Shown piece by piece: positions 45,578 through 54,302 of a stretch of DNA of 64,000 nt (the stretch's first letter is position 1; every line of letters starts with the position of its first letter). Below the pieces are notes generated by a model that did no database searches, was not told the DNA's origin, and worked only from the letters and a program-made list of their open reading frames with translations. The position numbers were made by a program, and so were the translations under genes. Source of the stretch: Kaistia hirudinis. GTDB taxonomy: Bacteria; Pseudomonadota; Alphaproteobacteria; Rhizobiales; Kaistiaceae. Where the stretch lies: positions 310,001 to 374,000 of the forward strand of contig NZ_JACIDS010000003.1 of NCBI RefSeq assembly GCF_014196455.1. Reading direction: 5' to 3'.

Positions 45578-46861
45578 TCAGCCGCCGGCGCTGGAAACTG
45601 CGAGCCGCTCGACGCCATCGAGATGCGCCGGGACTGCACTGAACGGCGCCGTACGGCCGAGCGGCAGCCAGAGGCGGTGCCAGACATCGACCAGCGCGTC
45701 GCGAAGACCGGCGATCAGCGCGTCGTCATGCAGCGGCGTCGGCGTGATGCGCAGCCGCTCCGTGCCGCGCGGCACGGTCGGGTAATTGATCGGCTGGATG
45801 TAGATGCCATGCTCCTCGAGCAGCATGTCCGAGGCCTTCTTGCAAAGGTCCGGATTGCCGACGAACAGCGGCACGATATGCGTCTCGGACGGCATCACTG
45901 GCAGGCCCGCATGGATCAGCACCGACTTGGTGCGCTGGGCATAGAGCTGCTGCAGGTCGCGCTCGACCTGCGAGGCCTTCAGATGCCGGATCGAGGCGGT
46001 GGCCGCCGCGGCGACGGCCGGGGGCAGGGCGGTGGTGAAGATGAAGCCGGGCGCATAGGAGCGGACGGCGTCGACGACGGCCTTCGAGGCGGTGATATAG
46101 CCACCAAGCGCGCCGAACGCCTTGGCGAGCGTACCCTCGATGACGTCGATGCGGTGCATCACGCCGTCGCGCTCGGCGATGCCGCCGCCACGCGGGCCAT
46201 ACATGCCGACGGCATGCACTTCGTCGATATAGGTCATCGCGCCGTATTTCTCGGCGAGGTCGCAGATGCCGGCGATCGGGGCAACGTCGCCGTCCATCGA
46301 ATAGACACTCTCGAAGACGATCAGCTTGGCCCGACCGGGCGCCGTCTCCCGAAGCAGCTCTTCGAGATGCTCGAGGTCGTTGTGGCGGAAGATCTTCTTC
46401 TGCGCGCCGGAGCGGCGCACGCCCTCGATCATCGAGGCGTGGTTCAGTTCGTCGGAGAAGATCACGCAGTCGGGCAGGAGACGGGCGAGCGTCGAGATCG
46501 ACGCCTCGTTCGAGACGAAGCCCGAGGTGAAGACGAGACCGGCTTCCTTGCCGTGCAGATCGGCGAGCTCCTGCTCGAGCTCGACCAGCGGATGGTTGTT
46601 GCCGGAGATGTTGCGCGTGCCGCCGGCACCGGCGCCAGCGCCGCTCGCCGTCGAGACCATCGCCTCGATCACGTTCGGATGCTGGCCCATGCCGAGATAG
46701 TCGTTCGAGCACCAGACGGTGATCTCGCGCGCGCCCCGCTCGGAGCGCCAGACGGCATGCGGAAAGCGACCGACGATTCGTTCGAGGTCGGCGAAGACGC
46801 GATAGCGCTTCTCGGAATGGAGAGCTTCGATCGCATCGACGAAGAACGACTGATAATCCAT
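45578..46861 (-). CDS. hemA: 5-aminolevulinate synthase
   Basis: 427 residues. Condenses glycine with succinyl-CoA, the first step of heme synthesis by the C4 route of alphaproteobacteria. PLP-binding Lys247 in [14 protein letters not shown], glycine loop [15 protein letters not shown] and [13 protein letters not shown] are clear. The ATG at 46861 matches relatives (MDYQSFF); the frame is open 43 codons upstream. Confidence 0.97.
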   Translation of the reverse strand: MDYQSFFVDAIEALHSEKRYRVFADLERIVGRFPHAVWRSERGAREITVWCSNDYLGMGQHPNVIEAMVSTASGAGAGAGGTRNISGNNHPLVELEQELADLHGKEAGLVFTSGFVSNEASISTLARLLPDCVIFSDELNHASMIEGVRRSGAQKKIFRHNDLEHLEELLRETAPGRAKLIVFESVYSMDGDVAPIAGICDLAEKYGAMTYIDEVHAVGMYGPRGGGIAERDGVMHRIDVIEGTLAKAFGALGGYITASKAVVDAVRSYAPGFIFTTALPPAVAAAATASIRHLKASQVERDLQQLYAQRTKSVLIHAGLPVMPSETHIVPLFVGNPDLCKKASDMLLEEHGIYIQPINYPTVPRGTERLRITPTPLHDDALIAGLRDALVDVWHRLWLPLGRTAPFSAVPAHLDGVERLAVSSAGG

Positions 46862-47056
46862 GAAGTCGGCCTGCTCACTGGAACGATTGCAAACTAGCGA
46901 AGGACAGCCGAACTGTCCAATCGCCGGCACGCCGGGCGATTTCAACTTTGCGTCACTAACCATGGTCGAAGGCAGCCCGCCATGGCGCAATTTACCGCAT
47001 GGTCACACGAGGCCGTCCTTGATGCGGATCAAGAAGCGTTCCAAGGAGCGAAGACG

Positions 47057-47725
47057 TCAGAAGCCGTGCTGCACGCCGAGGGCGAAGCCGTAGGTATCGC
47101 CATGCAGCCCGTCGCCGGTTCCCTTCCAGGAATAGCTGGCATTGCCATAGACCCGGTCGGCTTCGGTCATCTTGTAGGTGAGGCCGGTCGTCACTTCCGG
47201 CGTGACCCAGACATAGTCGAATGCGTCGCGATAGCGCAGGTCGAACATGGTCCAGATGAGCTTCTCTGACAGTGCGAGATCGCCTGCGAGATAGAAGGCG
47301 TAATAGGCGGTCGTCGCGTCCCCCGACGGGCCGAAGCCGGTATCGTTCCATGTCACGCCGAGTGACGCTGACGGCGTCAGCGAGAAGCGGCCGAAATCGA
47401 ATCGGTAGCCGCCCTTGGTCTCGGCATAGAACTGATGCTTGCCGTCCTGCTTGATGTCGTCCTTCAGCGAGCCGCCGAGCGCGAAGGCGCCGTCGAAGCG
47501 ATGCGCATAGTTCAGCTTGACCGAGGTGTCGTCGTAATGGCCGGCGACGTGACCGCCGGTGCTCGTCGCGAAGAAGCTCGGGCTGACCTCGAGGCCGATC
47601 CAGTCTGTGGGCGGAGCGATCGTCCCGTCGGGCTGCTTGACGGTGCCGAGTTCGGCGGCCGCGGCCGCCGAGGCCATCGCCGCGAGAGCGCCGATCGCCA
47701 GATATGCCGTCCGCCGCCGCATCAT
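47057..47725 (-). CDS. probable outer-membrane beta-barrel protein
   Basis: 222 residues. Signal peptide (MMRRRTAYLAIGALAAMASA, cut near AAAAA-E), then alternating polar/hydrophobic strands rich in Tyr, Gly and Phe (YAETKGGYRFDFGRFSLTPS), ending in Phe, typical of small barrels. No specific family was recognised. GGGGGACTGA precedes the ATG. Sits between metZ and hemA on the same strand but with separate gaps. Confidence 0.75.
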   Translation of the reverse strand: MMRRRTAYLAIGALAAMASAAAAAELGTVKQPDGTIAPPTDWIGLEVSPSFFATSTGGHVAGHYDDTSVKLNYAHRFDGAFALGGSLKDDIKQDGKHQFYAETKGGYRFDFGRFSLTPSASLGVTWNDTGFGPSGDATTAYYAFYLAGDLALSEKLIWTMFDLRYRDAFDYVWVTPEVTTGLTYKMTEADRVYGNASYSWKGTGDGLHGDTYGFALGVQHGF

Positions 47726-47805
47726 TCAGTCCCCCGCCCGCTGCGCCTGTTCTAGCGCGAAACGGGCCGGGGCGTTGTAGCGCGGCCGCAACAGGGCGCC
47801 GCGGC

Positions 47806-49020
47806 TCAGGCCGCGTCGAGCGCCGCTAGGAGATCCTCGGCCAGATCCTCCGGATCCTCGAGCCCGACCGAGAGTCGCAGCAGGCCCTGCGTGATGCCGA
47901 AGCCGAGGCGTGCTTCTTCCGAAAGGCGCTGATGCGTCGATGTCGACGGATGGGTGATGAGGCTCTTGGCGTCGCCGAGATTGTTGGAGATCTTGACGAT
48001 CTCCAGCGCGTTGGCGACGCGGAAGGCCGCGTCCTTGCCGCCTTCCAATTCGAAGGCGATCAGCGTCGAGCCCGCCTTCATCTGCTTGGCGACGACGGCC
48101 GCCTGCGGATGGTCGGCGCGTCCGGGATAGATCAGCTTCGAGACCTTGGGATGAACGGCGATCAAATCGGCGAGCTTGGCGGCCGTCTCGGTCTGGCGGC
48201 GGACGCGCACTTCCAGCGTCTCCAGGCCCTTCAGCAGCACCCAGGCATTGAAGGGCGAGAGGCTCGGACCGGTCTGGCGCAGGAAATTGTGCAGGTGGTC
48301 GGTGACATAGGCCTCGTCGGCGGACAGGATGATGCCGCCGAGCACGCGGCCCTGGCCGTCAATATGCTTGGTCGCGGAATAGACCACGACATCGGCGCCG
48401 AGCGCGATCGGCGACTGCCAGATCGGCGTCGCGAAGACATTATCGACGACCAGCCGGGCGCCGGCCTCATGCGCGATCTTCGCCACTTCCGCGATGTCGA
48501 TCACTTCCAGCGTCGGATTTGTCGGGCTTTCCAGGAAGAAAGCCTTGGTGTTGGGCCGCACCGCATCACGCCACTGGTCGAGATCCGTGCCATCGACCAG
48601 CGTCGAGGCGACGCCGAAGCGCGGCAGCAATTCCTCGACGACATAAAGACAGGACGAGAACAGCGCCTTGGCGGCGACGACATGATCGCCGGCCTTCAGC
48701 ATCGACACGAGCGACGCCGTGACAGCGGCCATGCCGCTCGCCGTCGCGCGCGCTGCCGCGGCGCCTTCGAGGAGGCGCATGCGTTCCTCGAACATGAACA
48801 CGGTAGGGTTCGAGAAGCGCGAATAGATGAAGCCGGGCGCCTCGCCCTTGAAGCGCGCTTCCGCGGCCTCGGCGTCCTCATAGGCAAAGCCCTGGGTCAG
48901 GAACATCGCCTCGGACATCTCGCCGAACTGCGAGCGGAGCGAACCGCCATGCACGAGTTCCGTGGCGGGGCGGCGGCGGCGCGGCGAAGTCTCTTCGGTC
49001 ATCTCGAACATCCCGGACAT
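47806..49020 (-). CDS. metZ: O-succinylhomoserine sulfhydrylase
   Basis: 404 residues, Cys/Met metabolism PLP family. Makes homocysteine directly from O-succinylhomoserine and sulfide. PLP Lys218 in SATKHIDGQGRV; PATELVHGG and YSRFSNPTV match rhizobial MetZ. Three in-frame ATGs (49020, 49011, 49002) follow right after a terminator T-run; relatives fit 49002 best in length, while 49020 is given as the longest start after the leader. Controlled by the upstream SAM-II riboswitch. Confidence 0.93.
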   Translation of the reverse strand: MSGMFEMTEETSPRRRRPATELVHGGSLRSQFGEMSEAMFLTQGFAYEDAEAAEARFKGEAPGFIYSRFSNPTVFMFEERMRLLEGAAAARATASGMAAVTASLVSMLKAGDHVVAAKALFSSCLYVVEELLPRFGVASTLVDGTDLDQWRDAVRPNTKAFFLESPTNPTLEVIDIAEVAKIAHEAGARLVVDNVFATPIWQSPIALGADVVVYSATKHIDGQGRVLGGIILSADEAYVTDHLHNFLRQTGPSLSPFNAWVLLKGLETLEVRVRRQTETAAKLADLIAVHPKVSKLIYPGRADHPQAAVVAKQMKAGSTLIAFELEGGKDAAFRVANALEIVKISNNLGDAKSLITHPSTSTHQRLSEEARLGFGITQGLLRLSVGLEDPEDLAEDLLAALDAA

Positions 49021-49021
49021 G

Positions 49022-49044
49022 AAAAACCCGACCAAAGGGTCGGG
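49022..49044 (-). terminator. riboswitch-controlled terminator before metZ
   Basis: On the minus strand CCCGACC-CTTT-GGTCGGG followed by TTTTT, ending one base before the metZ ATG at 49020. A compact intrinsic terminator between the SAM-II aptamer and the gene. Its left arm can pair with GGTCGG at the 3' end of the aptamer, giving an antiterminator. Confidence 0.85.
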
Positions 49045-49078
49045 CCAAAAGATCGGGAACGGAGGATACCGCCACCGA

Positions 49079-49133
49079 CCTTTTAGCAACCTTGTTTAAC
49101 GTGGCGGCAAGCCGGTCGGCTCAAAGGACCACG
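49079..49133 (-). promoter_or_regulatory. SAM-II (SAM-alpha) riboswitch aptamer
   Basis: Read on the minus strand: P1 is CGTGG paired with CCACG; the loop holds CCTTTGAGC, an optional GCC/GGC mini-stem and CGGCTTGC; then GTTAAACAA and the conserved GCTAAAAGG. CCTTTGAGC pairs with GCTAAAAGG at eight of nine positions, forming the H-type pseudoknot of SAM-II. Location before metZ in an alphaproteobacterium is the standard context for this class. Binding of S-adenosylmethionine should turn metZ off. Confidence 0.88.
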
Positions 49134-49145
49134 AACTGAGGTTTT

Positions 49146-49173
49146 TGATAGGCCTGTTGCGCCTTGGCGTCAA
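49146..49173 (-). promoter_or_regulatory. promoter of the metZ transcript
   Basis: On the minus strand TTGACG (49168-49173), 16-base spacer, CTATCA (49146-49151). Transcription would start near 49139, just before the riboswitch P1 stem. The -35 lies 30 bases from the divergent dcd ATG. Confidence 0.6.
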
Positions 49174-49203
49174 TCGGGAGTTCGGATAGGAAGGGCGACC
49201 GAT

Positions 49204-50301
49204 ATGGGGGCCGACGTGGCGGGCGAAGTTCAGACCGGAATCCTTTCCGACAGCGAGATCCGCGCGGCGTTCGATCTTAGCCAGATCCGCGCGCCGCGCC
49301 CGCTCGATGTCGATCAGGTCCAGCCGGCGAGCCTTGATCTCCGCCTCGGCGATGTCGCCTATCGCGTGCGGGCGTCCTTCCTGCCGGGCAAGGCGCTCAC
49401 CGTCCAGGAGCGCATCGACCAGCTCAAGCTGCACGAGATCGACCTGAAGGCTGGCGCGGTGCTGGAGACCGGTTGCGTCTATATCGTGCCGCTGCTCGAA
49501 AGCCTGGCGCTGCCGGCGGATATCGAGGCCTCGACCAATCCGAAATCATCGACCGGCCGGCTCGACATCTTCACGCGCGTCATAGCCGATCGTGCGCAGT
49601 CCTTCGATACGGTCCCGCCCGGCTATGCCGGTCCGCTCTATCTCGAAGTCTCGCCGCGCACCTTCCCGATCGTGGCGCGCACCGGTTCGCGCCTCAGCCA
49701 GATCCGCTTCCGCCGCGGCGATGCGCGGCTATCCGATAGCGAGCTTGTGGCCCTCCACGCGCGCGAGCCGCTCGTCGACGGCGCGCCGTCGATTTCGAAT
49801 GGCCTGCTCGTCTCGATCGATCTCGAAGGCGCCGGCGACATCATCGGCTATCGCGCCAAGCGGCATACCGGCGTCGTCGATGTCGACAAGCGCGCGGCCT
49901 GCGACGTGCTCGACTATTGGGAGCCGATCCGCCCGCGCGGCAAGGCCGAGATCATCCTCGATCCCGACCAGTTCTATATCCTCGTCTCGCGCGAGGCGGT
50001 GCATGTCCCGCCGGATTATGCCGCCGAAATGGTCGCGTTCGATCCGCTGGTCGGCGAGTTTCGCGTCCATTATGCGGGCTTCTTCGATCCCGGCTTCGGC
50101 CATGATGCGGCCGGCGGCGCCGGCAGCCGCGCCGTACTGGAAGTGCGCAGCCACGAAGTGCCGTTCATCCTCGAACATGGGCAGACCGTCGGCCGCCTCG
50201 TCTATGAGCGCATGTCGAAGCGCCCCGCGCTGCTCTATGGCGCGGATCGCGGCTCGAACTATCAGGCGCAGGGCCTGAAGCTCTCCAAACATTTTCGCTG
50301 A
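49204..50301 (+). CDS. dcd: 2'-deoxycytidine 5'-triphosphate deaminase, double-length form
   Basis: 365 residues, about twice E. coli Dcd (193). Two dUTPase-fold halves can be seen. The first has PKSSTGRLD (113-121) and PPGYAGPLYLEV with Glu148; the second has AGFFDPGFG and AVLEVRSHEVPF with Glu313. It deaminates dCTP to dUTP for thymidylate synthesis. Long forms of this type are annotated as dCTP deaminase in Rhizobiales. Divergent from the metZ leader. Confidence 0.92.
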   Translation: MGADVAGEVQTGILSDSEIRAAFDLSQIRAPRPLDVDQVQPASLDLRLGDVAYRVRASFLPGKALTVQERIDQLKLHEIDLKAGAVLETGCVYIVPLLESLALPADIEASTNPKSSTGRLDIFTRVIADRAQSFDTVPPGYAGPLYLEVSPRTFPIVARTGSRLSQIRFRRGDARLSDSELVALHAREPLVDGAPSISNGLLVSIDLEGAGDIIGYRAKRHTGVVDVDKRAACDVLDYWEPIRPRGKAEIILDPDQFYILVSREAVHVPPDYAAEMVAFDPLVGEFRVHYAGFFDPGFGHDAAGGAGSRAVLEVRSHEVPFILEHGQTVGRLVYERMSKRPALLYGADRGSNYQAQGLKLSKHFR

Positions 50302-50316
50302 CGGCGCGCGCGCCGT

Positions 50317-51120
50317 TCAGGCATCGACAACAAGCGAGACCGCGCCGAGCCCGGTGATCTCGATCTCGGCCCGGTCGCCCGCTGCCAGCCAGCGCGTCTC
50401 GACGAGGCTCCCCGTCAGCACGATCTCGCCTTCCTCGATGCGCCGACCGCGCGCGCCGAGATTGCCGGCCAGGAAGGCGAGCGCGTTCAGCGGATGGCCG
50501 AGCACGTCGGCGCCGACGCCCCGGCCGGCCTCGGCGCCGTTGATCCGCGTGACGCCGGCGAGTGCGGCGAGGTCACCGATATCGTCGAACGGCACCTCCG
50601 CGCCGAGCACGCAGCCGGCGGCGAAGAAATCATCGGCGATCAGCGTCGGCGTGTCGGTCGAACGCCAGTCTTCATAGCGGTCGTCGACGATCTCGATCGC
50701 GGTGAAGACGGCGCCGATCGCCGCTGCGATGGCGTCCCGGTCCCCCGCCGCCTCGGTCGGCACGGCCGCCTTGAAGCGCACGCCGATCTCGCATTCGATC
50801 CCGATCCGGCGGAAATCCCCGGCGCGAAGGCGGACGCCCGAACGATGGCGGGTTCCCGCGAACAGCCCGGCGGCGCAGGGTTCGGGAATGCCGAGATAGG
50901 CCTGCATCACCGGCGTGGTGCAGCCGATCTTCCAGCCGATCCGCGGCCCGAAGCGATCGGCGGACAGGCGCTCGTGCACCCGCGACTGGATGCGATAGGC
51001 CGCATCGAGATCGGCCGCGCGCAGTCCCTCCGGAAGAACAGCAACCGCCGCCCGCGCGAGACGTGCCGCCGCGAGTGTCGCCGCCGCCGCGTCCTCGTGC
51101 TCGACCCTGCCGTTCACCAT
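50317..51120 (-). CDS. 2-keto-4-pentenoate hydratase family protein (MhpD/FAH type)
   Basis: 267 residues. RIGWKIGCTTPVMQAYLG and ECEIGVRF are signatures of the MhpD-like hydratase/decarboxylase group, which act on 2-keto-dienoates or fumarylacetoacetate-like acids with a divalent metal (Glu residues in the ECE pattern). Catalytic substrate unknown. GGGAGGATGGG precedes the ATG. The frame is open far upstream but homology begins here. Divergent from an SDR gene. Confidence 0.88.
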   Translation of the reverse strand: MVNGRVEHEDAAAATLAAARLARAAVAVLPEGLRAADLDAAYRIQSRVHERLSADRFGPRIGWKIGCTTPVMQAYLGIPEPCAAGLFAGTRHRSGVRLRAGDFRRIGIECEIGVRFKAAVPTEAAGDRDAIAAAIGAVFTAIEIVDDRYEDWRSTDTPTLIADDFFAAGCVLGAEVPFDDIGDLAALAGVTRINGAEAGRGVGADVLGHPLNALAFLAGNLGARGRRIEEGEIVLTGSLVETRWLAAGDRAEIEITGLGAVSLVVDA

Positions 51121-51243
51121 CCCATCCTCCCGGGATTGCCGGCAACTATTTCCGGCCTTCCGCGCGGCGCGCCGGCTTGCTAAAGCCGTTGCCGCCCGTC
51201 CATGCTGATAGCAGCAAGTCGGGCGATCAGGGAGGGCTGGTCC

Positions 51244-52029
51244 ATGGATGTAGGTGTCGACGGCAAGATCCTGCTGGTGACGGGTGGCACGCAGGGCGTC
51301 GGCCGCGCGATCGCGCTGGAGGCGGCGCGCTCCGGCGCCGACGGCGTCATGATCAGCGGCCGCAATGCGCGCCGCGGCGCCGAGGCGGCCGCCGAGATCG
51401 AGGAGCTGGGCGCCGAGGCCGGCTTCGTCGAGGCGGCGCTCGAGGATGCCGAGGCGCCTGCGGCGATCTTCCAGGCGACGCTGGACCGGTTCGGCCGTGT
51501 CGATGTCGTGGTCAACGCCGCCGCGCTGACCGATCGCGCCTCGGTCATCGATGTCGACCCCGACTTTTTCGATCGCATGTTCGCCGTCAACACGCGCGCG
51601 CCGCTGATGCTGATGCAGGAGCTCATCCGCCATCTGCGCGAGCGCGAGGCGCCGGGCGCGGTGGTGAACATCCTCTCCGTCAATGTCCATGGCGGCACGC
51701 CGGAGCTCGCCATCTATGCCGGCAGCAAAGCCGCCCTCGCCGTCATGACCAAGAACGCGGCCTATACGCACCGTTTCGATCGCGTGCGCTGCAACGGGAT
51801 CCTGCTCGGCTGGGCCGATACGCCCGGCGAGCGCGACATGCAGGCGAACAAGCTCGGGCTCGGCGAGGACTGGCTTGCCAAGGCCGAGGCCGGCATGCCC
51901 TGGGGCCGGCTGATCAAGCCGGAGGACGTGGCGCGGCTCGCCATCTTCCTGGCGAGCGACGCGTCGATCCCGATGACCGGCGCGCTCATCGACCAGCAAC
52001 AGGACTATACGCTCGGCGTGCGCGACTGA
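51244..52029 (+). CDS. SDR family oxidoreductase
   Basis: 261 residues. Cofactor loop TGGTQGVGR, NAA at 91-93, Ser145, Tyr158, Lys162 (IYAGSKAALAV). SGRNARR after beta-2 favours NADP. Substrate unknown; as it precedes glycerate 2-kinase by 32 bases, it may act in the same carbohydrate-acid route (inference). Confidence 0.88.
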   Translation: MDVGVDGKILLVTGGTQGVGRAIALEAARSGADGVMISGRNARRGAEAAAEIEELGAEAGFVEAALEDAEAPAAIFQATLDRFGRVDVVVNAAALTDRASVIDVDPDFFDRMFAVNTRAPLMLMQELIRHLREREAPGAVVNILSVNVHGGTPELAIYAGSKAALAVMTKNAAYTHRFDRVRCNGILLGWADTPGERDMQANKLGLGEDWLAKAEAGMPWGRLIKPEDVARLAIFLASDASIPMTGALIDQQQDYTLGVRD

Positions 52030-52061
52030 CGCGCCGCCGCGACACACCGGAACCATCCCCG

Positions 52062-53324
52062 ATGCCCATGCCGGCCGCCTCCGACCGCGACATCCTTGCC
52101 GCCCTGTTCGACGCCGCCCTCTCGGCCGCGTTGCCGGACGGCCGTTTCGCCGGGCGCCTCCCCGAGCCGCCGCGCGGCCGCACGATCGTCCTCGGTGCCG
52201 GCAAGGGTGCGGCCCGGATGGCGTCGGCGTTCGAAAAGGCCTGGTCGGAAGCTGGTAACGGCCCGCTTGAGGGCCTGGTTGTGACGCGCTACGGCCACGC
52301 CATGGCGACGCAGTCGATCGAGGTCGTCGAGGCGTCGCATCCGGTGCCCGACGCGGCCGGCATGCAGGCGGCCGAGCGCATCCTCGATCTCGCCCGCGCG
52401 GCCGGTCCCGACGATCTCGTCGTGTTCCTGATGTCGGGCGGCGCCTCGGCGCTGCTGGCGCTGCCGGCACCCGGCCTGACTCTCGCCGACAAGCAGGCGC
52501 TGAACCGCGCGCTCCTGAAGAGCGGTGCGCCGATCGGCGCGATGAACCGTATCCGCAAGGCCGCCTCCGCCATCAAGGGCGGAAGGCTGGCGGCTGCCGC
52601 GGCGCCGGCCCGCCACGTGACCTATCTGATCTCCGACGTTCCGGGCGACGATCCGGGCGCCATCGGCTCGGGCCCGACCATTCCTGACGAGTCCGATCCC
52701 GAAGCGGCGCTGGCGATCCTCTCGGAGTATGGCATCACCATCGAGCCGCGCGTCGCGGAGGCCATTCGCGCCAACCGCGTTGCTGCTCCGGCGCCGGGGC
52801 GCGTCGAGATGCTGGCGACCCCGAAAATGGCGCTCGACGCGGCGGCGGCCAAGGCACGCGAACTCGGCCTTTCGCCGCTCGTCCTCGGCGATGCGATCGA
52901 AGGCGAGGCGCGCGAAGTGGCCCGTGTGCTGGCTGCGATCGCGCATTACGCCGCCGATCATGGCGAGCCGGTTGCCCGGCCGGCCGTGATCCTGTCGGGC
53001 GGCGAGACGACGGTCACGGTGCGCGGCAAGGGCCGGGGCGGCCGCAATGCCGAATTCCTGCTGGCGCTGGCGATCGCGCTCGGCGGTCGGGCCGGCATCG
53101 CGGCGCTTGCCTGCGATACCGACGGCATCGACGGCTCGGAGGACAATGCCGGCGCCTGGTTCGACGACCGCATTCTCGACACAGCCCGTGCCGCCGGCAT
53201 CGATCCGGCCGCGCATCTCGCCAACAATGACGGCTATGGCTTCTTCGCGGCATTGGAGCGGCTCATCGTGACCGGCCCCACGCTCACCAACGTGAACGAT
53301 TTCCGCGCCATCCTCATCTGTTGA
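52062..53324 (+). CDS. glycerate 2-kinase (MOFRL family)
   Basis: 420 residues. GAGKGAARMASAFE, FLMSGGASALLALP and the C-terminal MOFRL region (SGGETTVTVRGKGRGGRN; ALACDTDGIDGSEDNAGA) identify the GckA/TtuD type, which phosphorylates glycerate to 2-phosphoglycerate. Two ATGs six bases apart; the first is used. Likely co-transcribed with the SDR gene. Confidence 0.93.
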   Translation: MPMPAASDRDILAALFDAALSAALPDGRFAGRLPEPPRGRTIVLGAGKGAARMASAFEKAWSEAGNGPLEGLVVTRYGHAMATQSIEVVEASHPVPDAAGMQAAERILDLARAAGPDDLVVFLMSGGASALLALPAPGLTLADKQALNRALLKSGAPIGAMNRIRKAASAIKGGRLAAAAAPARHVTYLISDVPGDDPGAIGSGPTIPDESDPEAALAILSEYGITIEPRVAEAIRANRVAAPAPGRVEMLATPKMALDAAAAKARELGLSPLVLGDAIEGEAREVARVLAAIAHYAADHGEPVARPAVILSGGETTVTVRGKGRGGRNAEFLLALAIALGGRAGIAALACDTDGIDGSEDNAGAWFDDRILDTARAAGIDPAAHLANNDGYGFFAALERLIVTGPTLTNVNDFRAILIC

Positions 53325-53405
53325 TTGCGGAGCTGGCGGCCATCGCGCCGCTCGCCACCCACTGCTATTCTGCGTCCGTCGGGCAAGACGGCACGGAGAG
53401 CAGGC

Positions 53406-53951
53406 ATGGACCAGTGGATCGCTTTTGCGCTCTCCAACTTCACGCTGACCTTCCTCGTCCTCGGCCTCTTGATGTCGCTGCTCCAGCTCTTGTTCGGCTG
53501 GCGGTCCTTTTCGATCGCCTATCTGGTTGACGCCTTGCTGCGCTGGTTTCTGTTCTTTTCGATCGGCTTCAGCTTCTTCTACAATTTCGTGATGCACACC
53601 TTCTTCGGTGCGATGGCTGCCCGCTTCATCGGCTGGGCAGACAGCCCGTTCCAGGCCGAGGTGGGTTTTGCCAGCCTCGGCTTTTCGCTGGTCGGCTTCC
53701 TCGCCTTCCGCCGTTCGTTCGATCTTCGTCTCGGCGCGATCGTCGGCGTATCGGCCTTTCTGCTCGGGGCAGCCGGCGGCCATGTCTATCAGATGATCGC
53801 AACCGGCAATTTCGCGCCCGGCAATGCCGGCGTGATCTTCTGGACCGATATCGGCATTCCGCTTTTCGGCCTGCTGCTGCTCTCTCTGCAGCATCGGGTC
53901 GGCCGTCCTCGACGCCCGAGGCCGCCGGTCGCCGCCCGGATCGAGGCTTAG
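53406..53951 (+). CDS. DUF6790-type membrane protein, function unknown
   Basis: 181 residues with about five membrane spans and no signal peptide (MDQWIAFALSNFTLTFLVLG). AGGHVYQMIATGNFAPGNAG and the terminal TDIGIPLFGLLLL resemble the DUF6790 family. Family assignment is from memory of motif order and is moderate. 81 bases after the glycerate kinase gene. Confidence 0.7.
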   Translation: MDQWIAFALSNFTLTFLVLGLLMSLLQLLFGWRSFSIAYLVDALLRWFLFFSIGFSFFYNFVMHTFFGAMAARFIGWADSPFQAEVGFASLGFSLVGFLAFRRSFDLRLGAIVGVSAFLLGAAGGHVYQMIATGNFAPGNAGVIFWTDIGIPLFGLLLLSLQHRVGRPRRPRPPVAARIEA

Positions 53952-53994
53952 GACCGGTCACGGCCGCGCGCAGGAGAGAGGCGCGGATGAGAGG

Positions 53995-54165
53995 CTACGG
54001 GTCGTCGTCCTCGTCAAAGCCCTCGATCTCGATGATCGCTTCGGCTTCGCGGTTCGGCCGCCCATCTGTGTCGAACAGCGTGTCGAGGAAGGCCTCGTTG
54101 GCCCGGTGATCGATATCCGGGGTCTCCGGCGGCATGTCAGGATCGGGCTTCTTGGGGTCGCTCAT
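53995..54165 (-). CDS. small acidic protein of 56 residues, function unknown
   Basis: Starts MSDPKKPDPDMPPETPDIDH and ends EIEGFDEDDDP, strongly acidic and Pro-rich at the N-terminus. A near-perfect ribosome site (GGAGGAAAGC) before the ATG and codon use like neighbours argue that it is real. Not recognised in any family. Convergent with the DUF6790 gene. Confidence 0.65.
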   Translation of the reverse strand: MSDPKKPDPDMPPETPDIDHRANEAFLDTLFDTDGRPNREAEAIIEIEGFDEDDDP

Positions 54166-54302
54166 GCTTTCCTCCGCCTTGGCGCCGAAATATCCGGCTG
54201 CAAGACCAACGCCGGCAGGCCGCTGGCGGTTTCATCGGGATTGCAGTTGACGCCCGGCGCCGGACAGGGCTCCCTCGGCGCATGACCATGGGAGGGTTGA
54301 GA

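Noticed and set aside
46862-47056. FixK/Fnr anaerobox in front of hemA.
   Set aside because: No TTGAT-N4-ATCAA sequence was seen in the region.
50317-52470. A 717-codon frame that would extend the hydratase far upstream.
   Set aside because: Homology starts at the ATG at 51120 with a strong ribosome site; the upstream part is antisense to the SDR and glycerate kinase genes and is Arg-rich.
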